64,000 bases of DNA from Polynucleobacter aenigmaticus. Lineage in GTDB: Bacteria > Pseudomonadota > Gammaproteobacteria > Burkholderiales > Burkholderiaceae. The notes under the pieces were generated by a model. That model searched no databases. It was given only the letters and a program-made list of their open reading frames with translations, and was not told where the DNA came from. The stretch spans positions 62,001 through 126,000 of the forward strand of contig NZ_NGUO01000004.1 of the NCBI RefSeq assembly GCF_002206635.1, written 5' to 3'. The translations under genes and the position numbers were made by a program. Positions 49,089 to 57,530 of this stretch are shown here, one piece after another (position 1 is the stretch's first letter; every line of letters starts with the position of its first letter).

Positions 49089-49982
49089 ATGCAACCCTCA
49101 TCTCGCTCCCGCTATTTAGCGATTGGGGTAGTTTTGTTTCTTCTTGGATTTTCTGTAGCAGTTTTTGCTGCACCTTTTTCCGTTGTTGATGATCGGGGTG
49201 TAGTGGTGGTGTTTAATAAACCTCCCCAGCGCATCGTAAGTCTTCTACCCTCCCTCACCGAATCGGTTTGTACGTTAGGTAAATGCGGCACCTTAGTTGG
49301 CGTTGATCGTTTTTCTAATTGGCCTAAATCAATTCAGAATCTGCCTAAGCTTGGTGGTGTGGGCGACGTCAATATTGAGCGCATCGTGCAACTCAAGCCT
49401 GATGTTGTTTTGCTAGAGAAAGCCTCGCCTGTTATTGCAAGACTCAATTCTTTGGGGATTCAAACATTTGCATTAGACATTAAGTCTATGGGTGATGAGG
49501 AGCGAGCGCTTAAAAAGTTAGATCTTATTTTGGGCGTATCTGAAAGCAGTCGCGTGTGGAATCAGATTCAAAAAGAGATCATGCGCGCCAATAAGCAACT
49601 CTCCTTAAAGGGGGGAAATATTCGCGTGTATTTTGAGGTTAACCCAGCACCCTATGCAGCAGGTGGATCCTCCTTTATCGGTGAAATACTCTCGCAACTC
49701 AATTTGATCAATATCATTCCGGAATCGCTGGGGCCATTCCCAAAAATCAATCCCGAGTTTGTAGTTCAGGCTAGGCCTGATGTCATTCTCCTTACTGAAT
49801 CGACTATTGCTGATATTCAGAAACGTCCTGGATGGAACGCTATTCCGGCGGTATCTAAGAATCGGATTTGCGTATTTACATCCGAACAAAATGATGTCTT
49901 AGTGCGCCCTGGTCCACGTATGGGTGAAGCAGCACTGATTATTTCTCAATGCATTCAAGAGAAGATGTCATCATCTCGGTAA
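49089..49982 (+). CDS. btuF: Cobalamin-binding periplasmic protein
   Basis: Helical-backbone metal-chelate binding protein of 297 residues (BtuF family). A signal peptide (YLAIGVVLFLLGFSVAVFAAP) is followed by PQRIVSLLPSLTESVCTLG, VGVDRFSNWPKS, GGVGDVNIERIVQLKPDVVL and RPGPRMGEAALII, all typical. It captures B12 for BtuCD. It is 24 nt after btuB, and its stop overlaps the btuC start by one base. Confidence 0.93.
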   Translation: MQPSSRSRYLAIGVVLFLLGFSVAVFAAPFSVVDDRGVVVVFNKPPQRIVSLLPSLTESVCTLGKCGTLVGVDRFSNWPKSIQNLPKLGGVGDVNIERIVQLKPDVVLLEKASPVIARLNSLGIQTFALDIKSMGDEERALKKLDLILGVSESSRVWNQIQKEIMRANKQLSLKGGNIRVYFEVNPAPYAAGGSSFIGEILSQLNLINIIPESLGPFPKINPEFVVQARPDVILLTESTIADIQKRPGWNAIPAVSKNRICVFTSEQNDVLVRPGPRMGEAALIISQCIQEKMSSSR

Positions 49983-50959
49983 TGCAAAAAAATTACTTCC
50001 TAGCCAAGCTGTTCGGCCTATTGATTCTGAGCGCGATATTAGTATTGCTCGGAACCCTACTAGGGAGCACGGGTGCCAGCTGGGATGTAGTGGGGGTTGA
50101 TCAAATTATCTTGCTTGATATTCGATTACCCCGATCATTGGGCGCTTATTTAGCTGGCGCCCTATTGGGTCTTGCAGGAGGTATTGCACAAAGTCTATTT
50201 CGCAATCCATTGGCCGATCCCTATCTACTGGGTAGTGCATCCGGGGCCTTGCTTGGTGTGGGGAGCATCCTCTGCTTCGCCTATCTTGGTAACTCTTGGT
50301 TAGAAATAATCGGCCTTAATGGGGGCGCTTTTCTTGGGGCATTAATTGGGGTGCTAGCTTCGCTACTCTTGGCTGGTGGATATCGCAGCTCTTTACGTCT
50401 TTTATTGTCTGGCGTGGTGATTAGCGTCATCCTGGGGGCAGCGAATTCTTTATTCACATTCATCCGACCAGATCTCTTTCAAAGTATTCAGTCTTTCATG
50501 CTGGGTAACACCACGTTGATGAACTGGTCTGGCGTAGCGATCATGGCTATCGCATTATTTCTTTGCTTAGCCATCACCTCAATTATTAGCCCCGTACTAG
50601 ACGCCTTATCTCTGGGTGAGAATACTGCTCGTACCTTAGGCTTACCGCTAGATCAATTGCGTCTGGTCTTCATTGGCATACTTGCTTTAGCAACTGGGTG
50701 TGCTGTTGCACAAACGGGCTTGGTAGCTTTTGTTGGACTTGCAGCGCCGCACTTAGTCAGAAAGCTTTCTGGCGGACAACAACGCGTACAACTTATATTC
50801 TCTTGTCTTGGTGGTGGCATCCTATTGCTCGGCTCAGACCTCATTGCGCGCACTCTATTCGCTCCACTTGAAATTCCAGTCGGTATTGTGACGGCCATTT
50901 TGGGGGGCTTATATCTACTAGTCCTTCTGAAGCGCACTTCTTTTGGTGGACGCCCATGA
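49982..50959 (+). CDS. btuC: Cobalamin ABC transporter permease
   Basis: FecCD/BtuC-type permease of 325 residues with about ten helices. RLPRSLGAYLAGALLGLAGGIAQSLFRNPLADPYLLG is the family's N-terminal signature region and VAFVGLAAPHLVRKLSG the C-terminal one. The ATG at 49982 shares its A with the btuF TAA stop (TAATG). It overlaps btuD by 4 nt. Inner membrane. Confidence 0.93.
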   Translation: MQKNYFLAKLFGLLILSAILVLLGTLLGSTGASWDVVGVDQIILLDIRLPRSLGAYLAGALLGLAGGIAQSLFRNPLADPYLLGSASGALLGVGSILCFAYLGNSWLEIIGLNGGAFLGALIGVLASLLLAGGYRSSLRLLLSGVVISVILGAANSLFTFIRPDLFQSIQSFMLGNTTLMNWSGVAIMAIALFLCLAITSIISPVLDALSLGENTARTLGLPLDQLRLVFIGILALATGCAVAQTGLVAFVGLAAPHLVRKLSGGQQRVQLIFSCLGGGILLLGSDLIARTLFAPLEIPVGIVTAILGGLYLLVLLKRTSFGGRP

Positions 50960-51720
50960 AAACCCGCCAGCTATCTATCTATCGAGGACCTTGCGCCATC
51001 CTCACTGATCTGAATTTAAATATTCCTCAGGGTCAATGGACCAGCATCATTGGACCCAATGGCGCCGGCAAGTCATCCCTTTTGCAAGCGATAGCCGGTT
51101 TACTCAGGCATACGGGATCCTTAAGCTTAGATGGGATTGAGCTATCCACCCTGACACGCAAGGCTCTCGCCAAAAAATTGGCATGGCTTGATCAGCAGGG
51201 AGGCTCTAGCCCAGAAGAATTTGGCGACTCTCTTAGCGTATATGACACTGTGATGCTGGGGCGCCTGCCCCATCAAGGATGGTTGCATCTGCCTTCTGAA
51301 GCAGATCACATTTCAGTCGAGAAAGCCCTGCAACAGACCGATGCTTGGCATTTACGCTATCGCCCATTGCAGCAACTATCTGGAGGAGAGCGTCAGCGAG
51401 TGCTATTGGCACGCCTTCTCGCCGTAGACTCAGACATCTTGCTCATGGACGAGCCTTTGGCGAACTTAGACCCCCCTCATCAAGCCGATTTTTTGAAATG
51501 GCAGGGAAATTTGCTAGCTCAGGGCAAGACCTTGGTGACCGTTTTGCATGAGATTCATTTTGCGTTGAGAGCAGACCACCTCATCATGCTTGATAAAGGT
51601 AGACTGCATTTTCAGGGGTCTAGCCAGGATCCCAGAACCCATCAGGCCCTGATCGAACTATTTGATGGCCGAATTCGCCTAGAAAAGCTGGGGAATGATT
51701 GGGTGGCCATACCCAGTTAA
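50956..51720 (+). CDS. btuD: Cobalamin ABC transporter ATP-binding protein
   Basis: ABC ATPase of 254 residues that powers BtuC. Walker A GPNGAGKSS, signature LSGGERQR, Walker B ILLMDEPLANLDP and the switch His in VTVLHEIHFALR are present. It overlaps btuC by 4 nt and closes the btuBFCD operon. A small CCCG-AAAA-CGGG stem just after the stop could contribute to termination, but the T-run is poor. Confidence 0.93.
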   Translation: MKTRQLSIYRGPCAILTDLNLNIPQGQWTSIIGPNGAGKSSLLQAIAGLLRHTGSLSLDGIELSTLTRKALAKKLAWLDQQGGSSPEEFGDSLSVYDTVMLGRLPHQGWLHLPSEADHISVEKALQQTDAWHLRYRPLQQLSGGERQRVLLARLLAVDSDILLMDEPLANLDPPHQADFLKWQGNLLAQGKTLVTVLHEIHFALRADHLIMLDKGRLHFQGSSQDPRTHQALIELFDGRIRLEKLGNDWVAIPS

Positions 51721-51736
51721 CCCCGAAAACGGGAGT

Positions 51737-51765
51737 TTCACAAAGCTTTTTCCTGAGGCTACAAT
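51737..51765 (+). promoter_or_regulatory. Sigma-70 promoter giving a leaderless zapB-like mRNA
   Basis: TTCACA (5 of 6 matches to -35) and TACAAT (5 of 6 to -10) are spaced by 17 nt. The expected start, seven nt after the -10, falls on the A of the ATG at 51772. There is no ribosome site at usual spacing before that ATG. Confidence 0.55.
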
Positions 51766-51771
51766 GCCTAT

Positions 51772-52056
51772 ATGTCCGAGTACACCCCTCACGTCCCCAG
51801 CGACTCAAGCGAATCTGATCCGGTAGCCACATCAATACAGAGGCTATCTAAGAAAATTCAGCTGATTGCGGATGCTGTTAAAGCGCTGCATCAAGATCGC
51901 AATCAACTGGAAACCAAGATTGAGGATGCGCAAAAGCGGATTCAGCATATTTTGAGTCGCCTTCCAGAGCAGAGTGATGGGCGTCAGTTGAACTTACTCG
52001 GTGAGCCCGTAGCACCAACCAACCCAGAGGATGACAATGAGCCAACAACGCATTGA
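51772..52056 (+). CDS. ZapB-like coiled-coil protein
   Basis: Small acidic protein of 94 residues with a central heptad-rich helix (VATSIQRLSKKIQLIADAVKAL to RIQHILSRLP) and disordered, Asp/Glu-rich ends. Its place directly before zapA, with a 20 nt overlap, suggests a cell-division accessory such as a ZapB-like coiled coil. Sequence alone shows only the coiled coil. It probably starts from its own promoter and may be translated from a leaderless message. Confidence 0.72.
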   Translation: MSEYTPHVPSDSSESDPVATSIQRLSKKIQLIADAVKALHQDRNQLETKIEDAQKRIQHILSRLPEQSDGRQLNLLGEPVAPTNPEDDNEPTTH

Positions 52057-52399
52057 AGTAACCCTCGCCGGTCAAAAAATCACTTTAGCCACGAGTGCTG
52101 AACATGAGCCATTGCTTCGTGCGGCTTGCACATTAGTTGACGAACAAATTCAGCTGGCAATCAATGGCGGTAACCGCAGCATCGAACGCGCCAGCATGAT
52201 GGCTGCACTAAAGATTGCTGGCGACCTCATTAAACTACAAACAGCACCTCAACCAACTACAGCATCACACTCCCCATCCAATACCAATCCTGAAGAGATT
52301 GCGCGACTCCAGAATGAAATTCATTCACTGGAAGATCAAGTGGATGCTCTGATGCAAACTCTTTCCCTGCCTGGTTCGCCAAGGCCAATAGTTCCTTGA
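52037..52399 (+). CDS. zapA: Cell division protein ZapA
   Basis: ZapA of 120 residues, which bundles FtsZ filaments at the division ring. The N-terminal domain IEVTLAGQKITLATSAEHEPLLRAACTLVDEQI and the SIERASMMAALKIAGDLIKL segment are diagnostic, and a C-terminal coiled coil follows (EIARLQNEIHSLEDQVDALMQ). The second ATG (52037) is chosen because AGAGG lies 6 nt before it, against 0 nt for the first at 52031. It precedes 6S RNA, as in many proteobacteria. Confidence 0.92.
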   Translation: MSQQRIEVTLAGQKITLATSAEHEPLLRAACTLVDEQIQLAINGGNRSIERASMMAALKIAGDLIKLQTAPQPTTASHSPSNTNPEEIARLQNEIHSLEDQVDALMQTLSLPGSPRPIVP

Positions 52400-52422
52400 A
52401 CCGATGCGCAAGCATCAGGAAC
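52391..52422 (+). terminator. Hairpin at the zapA stop
   Basis: GTTCCT and AGGAAC enclose GATGC-GCAA-GCATC. It overlaps the end of zapA and lies immediately before the 6S RNA. The T-run after it is short, so it may be a weak terminator or a processing structure. Confidence 0.35.
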
Positions 52423-52424
52423 GA

Positions 52425-52577
52425 TCTTTACCTTGTGGGCGTGAGCGTTTCGAATCTTCACAGTGGCAGCTTCGCGCTGTTCACTCCCTGAGTTTCTTAA
52501 TGCACCCGAAACAGAGTGGCCGTTCCACCTTGAACCTTAGGGTTCGGGATGACGGCCTAGCGGCTAAGGCGGGGAAT
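52425..52577 (+). ncRNA. ssrS: 6S RNA
   Basis: The region after zapA carries the 3' part typical of 6S RNA, CCTTGAACCTTAGGGTTC followed by GGGATGACGGCC, close to the E. coli 6S sequence. The 5' TTTACCTTG can pair with the 3' TAAGGCGGG to close the long stem. 6S RNA binds the sigma-70 RNA polymerase holoenzyme and mimics an open promoter. The ends given are approximate. Synteny with zapA supports the call. The 3' end runs into the ribosome site of the next gene. Confidence 0.82.
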
Positions 52578-52579
52578 TC

Positions 52580-53398
52580 ATGTCAGTAGCCGATATCGCC
52601 ATGTTGATGTTGTGTGGCAGCATTTCGGGCTTTCTTGCAGGCTTGCTGGGCATTGGCGGCGGGATGATCTTAGTGCCCTTCATGATTCTGGTATTCAATC
52701 ATCTTGGCTTTGGCCAAAATGTGATTGTGCATATGGCTATTGCTACCGGCATGGCAACCATACTCTTTACCACCACTTCAGCCATCTGGGCTCATCACAA
52801 ACACAACTCCATCGACTGGAAGTTGGTAGCCGCACTCAGTCCCGGACTAGTCATTGGTAGTCTGATCGGTGGCAGCGAAATCTTCGAAGCAATTAATACC
52901 TCATGGCTTTCATTATTCTTTGCGATGTTTATCGTCTACACCTCAATCCAGATGATCATCAATAAAAAGCCTTCTGCTGGAAGAGAGTTACCTGGCTCAT
53001 TAGGTCTTTTCTCTTTCGGGGCATTTACCGGCGTTATTGCCAGCCTAGTTGGCGCAGGCGGTGCATTCATCACTGTGCCATTTATGCTTTGGTGCAATGT
53101 AAAACCGCATACTGCAATGGCGAGCTCTTCAGGCCTGGGATTTCCTATTGCGGCTGCGGCGACGATTGGCTACATGTATGGGAGTTGGGGCAACCCCAAT
53201 CTCCCCGATGGATCTCTGGGATTCGTTTATGTTCCAGCGGTGATCTGCATTGTGGCGGTAAGCATATTTACTGCCCCACTCGGCGCAAAAATGGCCAGGA
53301 AGCTCAATATTGCTCAACTCAAGCGCATTTTCGGCGTGATGCTCTTTATGCTTGCAGCCTTCATGTTTAATGAAAGCCGCAAGGCGTTCGGCTTCTAA
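52580..53398 (+). CDS. TauE/SafE family sulfite/anion exporter
   Basis: Membrane protein of 272 residues with about eight helices. The N-terminal GSISGFLAGLLGIGGGMILVPFMI and the repeat-related GVIASLVGAGGAFITVPFMLW are the two TauE/SafE signatures. The family exports sulfite, sulfoacetate or other organic anions; the substrate is not known. The start lies only a few bases after the 6S RNA, and its GGCGGGGA ribosome site belongs to the 6S 3' arm. It converges on matB with an 18 nt gap. Confidence 0.9.
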   Translation: MSVADIAMLMLCGSISGFLAGLLGIGGGMILVPFMILVFNHLGFGQNVIVHMAIATGMATILFTTTSAIWAHHKHNSIDWKLVAALSPGLVIGSLIGGSEIFEAINTSWLSLFFAMFIVYTSIQMIINKKPSAGRELPGSLGLFSFGAFTGVIASLVGAGGAFITVPFMLWCNVKPHTAMASSSGLGFPIAAAATIGYMYGSWGNPNLPDGSLGFVYVPAVICIVAVSIFTAPLGAKMARKLNIAQLKRIFGVMLFMLAAFMFNESRKAFGF

Positions 53399-53417
53399 GC
53401 CAATATTTTTACTGCTC

Positions 53418-54941
53418 TTAGTTGGTGTATTGCTGACGCAAAATATTCTTCTGCACTTTACCCATGGCATTCCGAGGTAAGTCGGCAACGATCTCTAAAC
53501 GCTTAGGAATCTTAAAGTTGGCAATTTGGGTTTTCAAGGCAGCAATCATGGCTTGCGCATCTAACTTAGCGCCAGCTTTTGGCACTACTACCGCCATTAC
53601 AGCCTCGCCAAAATCAGGATGTGGAATACCAATAACGGCACTTTCATCTACGCCATCCATGTCGTCGATAAAACTTTCGATTTCTTTTGGATAGACGTTA
53701 TAGCCACCAGAGATGATGAGATCCTTGCTTCGACCAACGATACAGAGGTAATCCTTAGGCGCATTACCGCCATTGGCAACACCACCCCAGCGACCAACGT
53801 CACCCGTCTTAAACCAACCGTCTTTAGTAAATTCTTCGGCAGTTTTTTCTGGCATACGCCAGTAGCCCTTAAATATATTTGGACCCTTTACTTGAATGCT
53901 GCCGATTGCATCTACGCCACAAGGCTTGTTATTTTCGTCTACCACGCGGACTTTTACGCCTGGTAATGGCAGGCCAACTGAGCCGCCCACACGATTTCCT
54001 TTATAAGGATTGGAAACTAACATGACTGTTTCGCTCATGCCGTAACGCTCAAGAATGGGCTGACCAATCACTTCTTTAAAGGTATTAAACGTTTCCGTGA
54101 GTAAGGGTGCAGAACCTGAAACAAACAGGCGCATATTGCGCGTTACAGCCTTGTTAAAACCTTGGTCCGCAAGCAGACGCACATAGAATGTTGGTACACC
54201 CATCATGACAGTGGAATTTGGCATGTGATGAATGAGTTGCGCAGTGTCCAGACGGGGCAACCAAATCATTTTGCTACCGTTAATCAATGCACCATGAGCT
54301 GCAACGAATAAACCGTGCACATGGAATATTGGGAGAGCGTGCAATAAGACATCGCCTTTTTTCCAACCCCAAAACTTCTGCAGCACTTGCGCATTGCTTC
54401 CCAAGTTCTTATGGGTGAGCATTGCGCCCTTGCTACGTCCAGTTGTGCCAGAGGTATACAGGATGGCTGCTAAATCATCATCTTTTACGGCTACAGTTTT
54501 GAACTTGTCACCTTGACTGCCGGCACGCTCTAGCAAAGTACCCTTGCGATCTTCGTCTAAGGTAAATACATGTTTTGTGCCTGCTTTAAATGCTACCTTA
54601 GATACCCAGGAGAAATTCTTGCTACTGCAAACCACAACTGCTGGCTCAGAATTCTCAAGGAAGTACTGAATCTCCGCTGCTTGATAAGCAGTATTGAGGG
54701 GTAGGTAGACATAACCCGCCTTTATGGTCGCCAGATACAAAAAGAGGGCCTCTGGTGATTTCTCAACTTGCACCGCAATTCGTGATCCAGCGGGCAGTTT
54801 GAGACTCTTTAGAAGATTCGCCATTTTGGCAGTAGCACGCTCTAGATCACTCCAGGAGTAATACAGTCCATCATGCGTTTCTAATGCACATGCTTGCTTA
54901 TCTTTTGGAAAACCTTTTTCCAATAAAGAATATAAATTCAT
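53418..54941 (-). CDS. matB: Malonyl-CoA synthetase (acyl-AMP ligase)
   Basis: AMP-forming acyl-CoA ligase of 507 residues. The P-loop YTSGTTGRSKGAMLTHKNL, the ERYGMSETVML adenylate motif, KTGDVGRWG and the C-terminal catalytic lysine in LPRNAMGKVQKN are present. The substrate is taken as malonate because the same strand carries a Bug-type binding protein and malonyl-CoA decarboxylase upstream; MatB-like features such as PIFHVHGLFVA support it. It would activate malonate to malonyl-CoA. Confidence 0.88.
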   Translation of the reverse strand: MNLYSLLEKGFPKDKQACALETHDGLYYSWSDLERATAKMANLLKSLKLPAGSRIAVQVEKSPEALFLYLATIKAGYVYLPLNTAYQAAEIQYFLENSEPAVVVCSSKNFSWVSKVAFKAGTKHVFTLDEDRKGTLLERAGSQGDKFKTVAVKDDDLAAILYTSGTTGRSKGAMLTHKNLGSNAQVLQKFWGWKKGDVLLHALPIFHVHGLFVAAHGALINGSKMIWLPRLDTAQLIHHMPNSTVMMGVPTFYVRLLADQGFNKAVTRNMRLFVSGSAPLLTETFNTFKEVIGQPILERYGMSETVMLVSNPYKGNRVGGSVGLPLPGVKVRVVDENNKPCGVDAIGSIQVKGPNIFKGYWRMPEKTAEEFTKDGWFKTGDVGRWGGVANGGNAPKDYLCIVGRSKDLIISGGYNVYPKEIESFIDDMDGVDESAVIGIPHPDFGEAVMAVVVPKAGAKLDAQAMIAALKTQIANFKIPKRLEIVADLPRNAMGKVQKNILRQQYTN

Positions 54942-54980
54942 TCGAGCCTCAAATCAAAACCAGTAAATTAAATCAAATAA

Positions 54981-55979
54981 TTAATCAAGCTTAGCGCCAG
55001 AGGCCTTAGCCACCGCAGCCCAACGCTTAATATCTGCGGAGACAAACTTGCCAAAGGCTTCTCCAGTAAGGGTTGGAGTATCTGAGCCGTTGTTGGTCCA
55101 GATCGCCTTGAGTTCAGGTGTATTAATTGCTTTCTGAACTTCCACAATCATCTTGTCAACGATAGGTTGAGGTGTTCCTTTGGGAGCAAACAAGCCATAC
55201 CAAGTAGAAACTTCATAACCCACTAAACCAGCTTCGGCCGCAGTTGGTACATTTGGAAAACCAGGGGCACGTTTTTGTGAGGCCACCGCCAATGCAACGA
55301 TGGTGCCATTTTTAATTTGAGCAGCTGACGATCCCAGACCATCAAACTCTAAATCCACTTGGCCCGCAATCAGGTCTTGCATTGCAGGTCCTGCTCCACG
55401 ATAAGGAATATGCGTAATAAAGGTCTTAGTCAGCATTTTGAATTGCTCACCAGCCAAGTGATGCGAAGAACCATTACCGGCACTGGCGTAGTTGAACTTA
55501 CCTGGATTCTTTTTCAAGAGCTCGATAAATTCTTTTAAGTTTTTGACTTGAACATTTTTTGGGTTCACCACAATCACTTGAGGCGGGCTAGCAATCATCG
55601 CCACAGGAATGAAGCTCTTCTCAATGTCGTAATCCAAATTAGGGTACATAGAGGGAGCGATCGCATGGTGGGCAGCGCCAACAAAAAAGCTGTATCCATC
55701 TGGAGCGGCTTTAGCTGCAATGGAGGCACCTACGGTACCGCCAGCACCGCCGCGGTTATCAATAATAATTTGCTTGCCCAATTGCTTGGTCAATTGATTT
55801 GCCAAGGGACGGGCAAAAGCATCCGTACCACCGCCAGCAGGAAAAGGAACTACAAAGGTGATCGGTTTGTTTGGCCACTCTTGCGCCATGACTGTAAGCG
55901 GTGCTGCACAGATTAAAAACAGCGCCTTCTTCAAAACACTGAATGAGAATGCGAAATATGTGTTTGCTTTAGTAAACAT
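54981..55979 (-). CDS. Bug/TctC-type tricarboxylate binding protein
   Basis: Periplasmic binding protein of 332 residues of the tripartite tricarboxylate transporter family. After a signal peptide (LKKALFLICAAPLTVMAQ) the mature protein begins EWPNKPITFVVPFPAGGGTDAFAR, the Bug signature, followed by IIDNRGGAGGTVG. It lies between the malonyl-CoA decarboxylase and matB genes, so malonate is the likely ligand. The TctA/TctB membrane partners are not in the window. Such binding proteins are often encoded far from their membrane subunits. Confidence 0.92.
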   Translation of the reverse strand: MFTKANTYFAFSFSVLKKALFLICAAPLTVMAQEWPNKPITFVVPFPAGGGTDAFARPLANQLTKQLGKQIIIDNRGGAGGTVGASIAAKAAPDGYSFFVGAAHHAIAPSMYPNLDYDIEKSFIPVAMIASPPQVIVVNPKNVQVKNLKEFIELLKKNPGKFNYASAGNGSSHHLAGEQFKMLTKTFITHIPYRGAGPAMQDLIAGQVDLEFDGLGSSAAQIKNGTIVALAVASQKRAPGFPNVPTAAEAGLVGYEVSTWYGLFAPKGTPQPIVDKMIVEVQKAINTPELKAIWTNNGSDTPTLTGEAFGKFVSADIKRWAAVAKASGAKLD

Positions 55980-56040
55980 GCTTGTCTCCTATGTTTTTTA
56001 CCAACTATTACGCTGGTTTTATTTTTGTAACTAATTTCAA

Positions 56041-56057
56041 CCCCTTATTCTAAGGGG
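56041..56057. repeat. Hairpin between mcd and the Bug gene
   Basis: CCCCTTA-TTC-TAAGGGG, a perfect 7 bp stem with a three-base loop, 40 nt after the malonyl-CoA decarboxylase stop. On the minus strand it is followed by TTGAAATTAG, a poor T-run. It could be a partial terminator that lowers expression of the downstream genes. Confidence 0.4.
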
Positions 56058-56096
56058 ACTTGCACTTTTCAGCAGAATTTAGCCCTAGAGTTAGTA

Positions 56097-57401
56097 CTAG
56101 GGTGCCATCAGGCGAGCTACTGCCCGGGAATAGACAATTTCACCATTAGCAAAGCGCTCATGGTTATCCTCCACACTTCCCAGGTCATAAAGGTAGTTCA
56201 CCATCAGGCCAGCGGACTGGCGCAATCCTTTACGCGATAAATCCCCCGCCCAATTAATGAGGTGCAATTTAGCACCATTACCCAGATGAAACTTAGCAAC
56301 TGGATTGCCATCGCGCCCAGTAGAAGCTAGCCCCAAATAGATACTAGCTAAGGTTAATAAAGCCTCTTTTTCTTTCTCGGAAACCAAATCGGGGTGCCAA
56401 CCACCCGCCAATCGCTCACTCCAAGATTGGCTCTCGAGCTTGAGCACTGCCAACGCTGCGTCTCGCGCCACCTTGAGGGTAGGCTTTAATCTCTCAGCCG
56501 GAACACCCTCACCTAAATTCGCACCAGCAGTAACCCAATCCATAAATCCTGGTATCGGCGATAAAGTCACAAACGTTTTTAGCCCCGGAAATTCTGCATG
56601 CAACTGCTCTGCTACCCGCTTGATTAAAAAGTTCCCCATCGACACACCACGTAGCCCAGGCTCGCAGTTACTAATCGAATAAAAGACGGCAACCTTATAT
56701 TGACTAGCTTGATGCACTACCTCTGCTTTTTTATCTACCAACGGTGTAATAACCGTTGGAATCTCCGGCAAAAGGGCAACCTCAACAAAGATCAAAGGCT
56801 CACTAGGGAGCTGCGGATGGAAAAAAGCAAAACAGCGACGATCGGGCTGGAGGCGACGACGCAAGTCATCCCAACCATCAATGGCATGAACTGCCTCATG
56901 TTTAATGAGCTTCTCAAGCACCTCAGCAGGAGACTTCCAGTCGACCTGATGCATTTTTAAAAAACCTGGATTAAACCAAGAGGACAGTAAGTGGCGTAAA
57001 TCAAAATCGACTGCAGCCAACTCTGGTTTTTTATCTAATAGTTGCAACAAGTCACGACGCATTTCTACGACTGCAGCAGTACCTTGACTCGCACGATTCA
57101 GGCGACGGAAAAATTCTTGGCGGCGAGATTCGGAAACTTTTTGCAACTGAATGTAATTGCGCGCACTCGAATCTGCGACAAAGTTTTGTGCCGCCTTCAA
57201 AACAGCATCTGCCTGAGGGTTGAGTTTTTCAAAAAGGAATGTGAAGAAAGAAACGTACTGATCTTTAGTCAATTTGCGGTAGTTATTGACCACATCATCT
57301 GCCATACTGAGCGCATTGGATTCGCCCCGCTCCGATATCAAACGCTTAATTGCGTTATGCGCCTTAGACAAATTTCGAGCTTTGCTTAACTTCTCCAGCA
57401 T
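56097..57401 (-). CDS. Malonyl-CoA decarboxylase
   Basis: MCD-family enzyme of 434 residues that converts malonyl-CoA to acetyl-CoA and carbon dioxide. The N-terminal helical domain is followed by the GNAT-like catalytic domain with VFYSISNCEPGLRGVSMGNFLIKRV, TLSPIPGFMDWV and the late KFHLGNGAKLHLINWAGDLS, which hold the Ser/His residues of the family. It is first in the leftward mcd-Bug-matB group. Together they import, activate and decarboxylate malonate. Confidence 0.93.
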   Translation of the reverse strand: MLEKLSKARNLSKAHNAIKRLISERGESNALSMADDVVNNYRKLTKDQYVSFFTFLFEKLNPQADAVLKAAQNFVADSSARNYIQLQKVSESRRQEFFRRLNRASQGTAAVVEMRRDLLQLLDKKPELAAVDFDLRHLLSSWFNPGFLKMHQVDWKSPAEVLEKLIKHEAVHAIDGWDDLRRRLQPDRRCFAFFHPQLPSEPLIFVEVALLPEIPTVITPLVDKKAEVVHQASQYKVAVFYSISNCEPGLRGVSMGNFLIKRVAEQLHAEFPGLKTFVTLSPIPGFMDWVTAGANLGEGVPAERLKPTLKVARDAALAVLKLESQSWSERLAGGWHPDLVSEKEKEALLTLASIYLGLASTGRDGNPVAKFHLGNGAKLHLINWAGDLSRKGLRQSAGLMVNYLYDLGSVEDNHERFANGEIVYSRAVARLMAP

Positions 57402-57480
57402 GGATTTCTTTCGATTTAGGTAGAAATAGTCAGAAATCGAGCAAATTCAGCAAAAAGTAGGATTTTTTGGAAGGAATTAA

Positions 57481-57500
57481 GTCAATTTTCAGAAATTGAC
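57481..57500. repeat. Inverted repeat upstream of mcd
   Basis: GTCAATTT-TCAG-AAATTGAC, a perfect 8 bp inverted repeat, centred 90 nt before the malonyl-CoA decarboxylase start and 31 nt after the lgt stop. It could be the lgt terminator, though the T-run on the minus strand is weak (TTAATTCC), or an operator for the malonate genes. Confidence 0.4.
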
Positions 57501-57530
57501 TACAAAAGACCTAGAAAACTCCAGTTTTAA

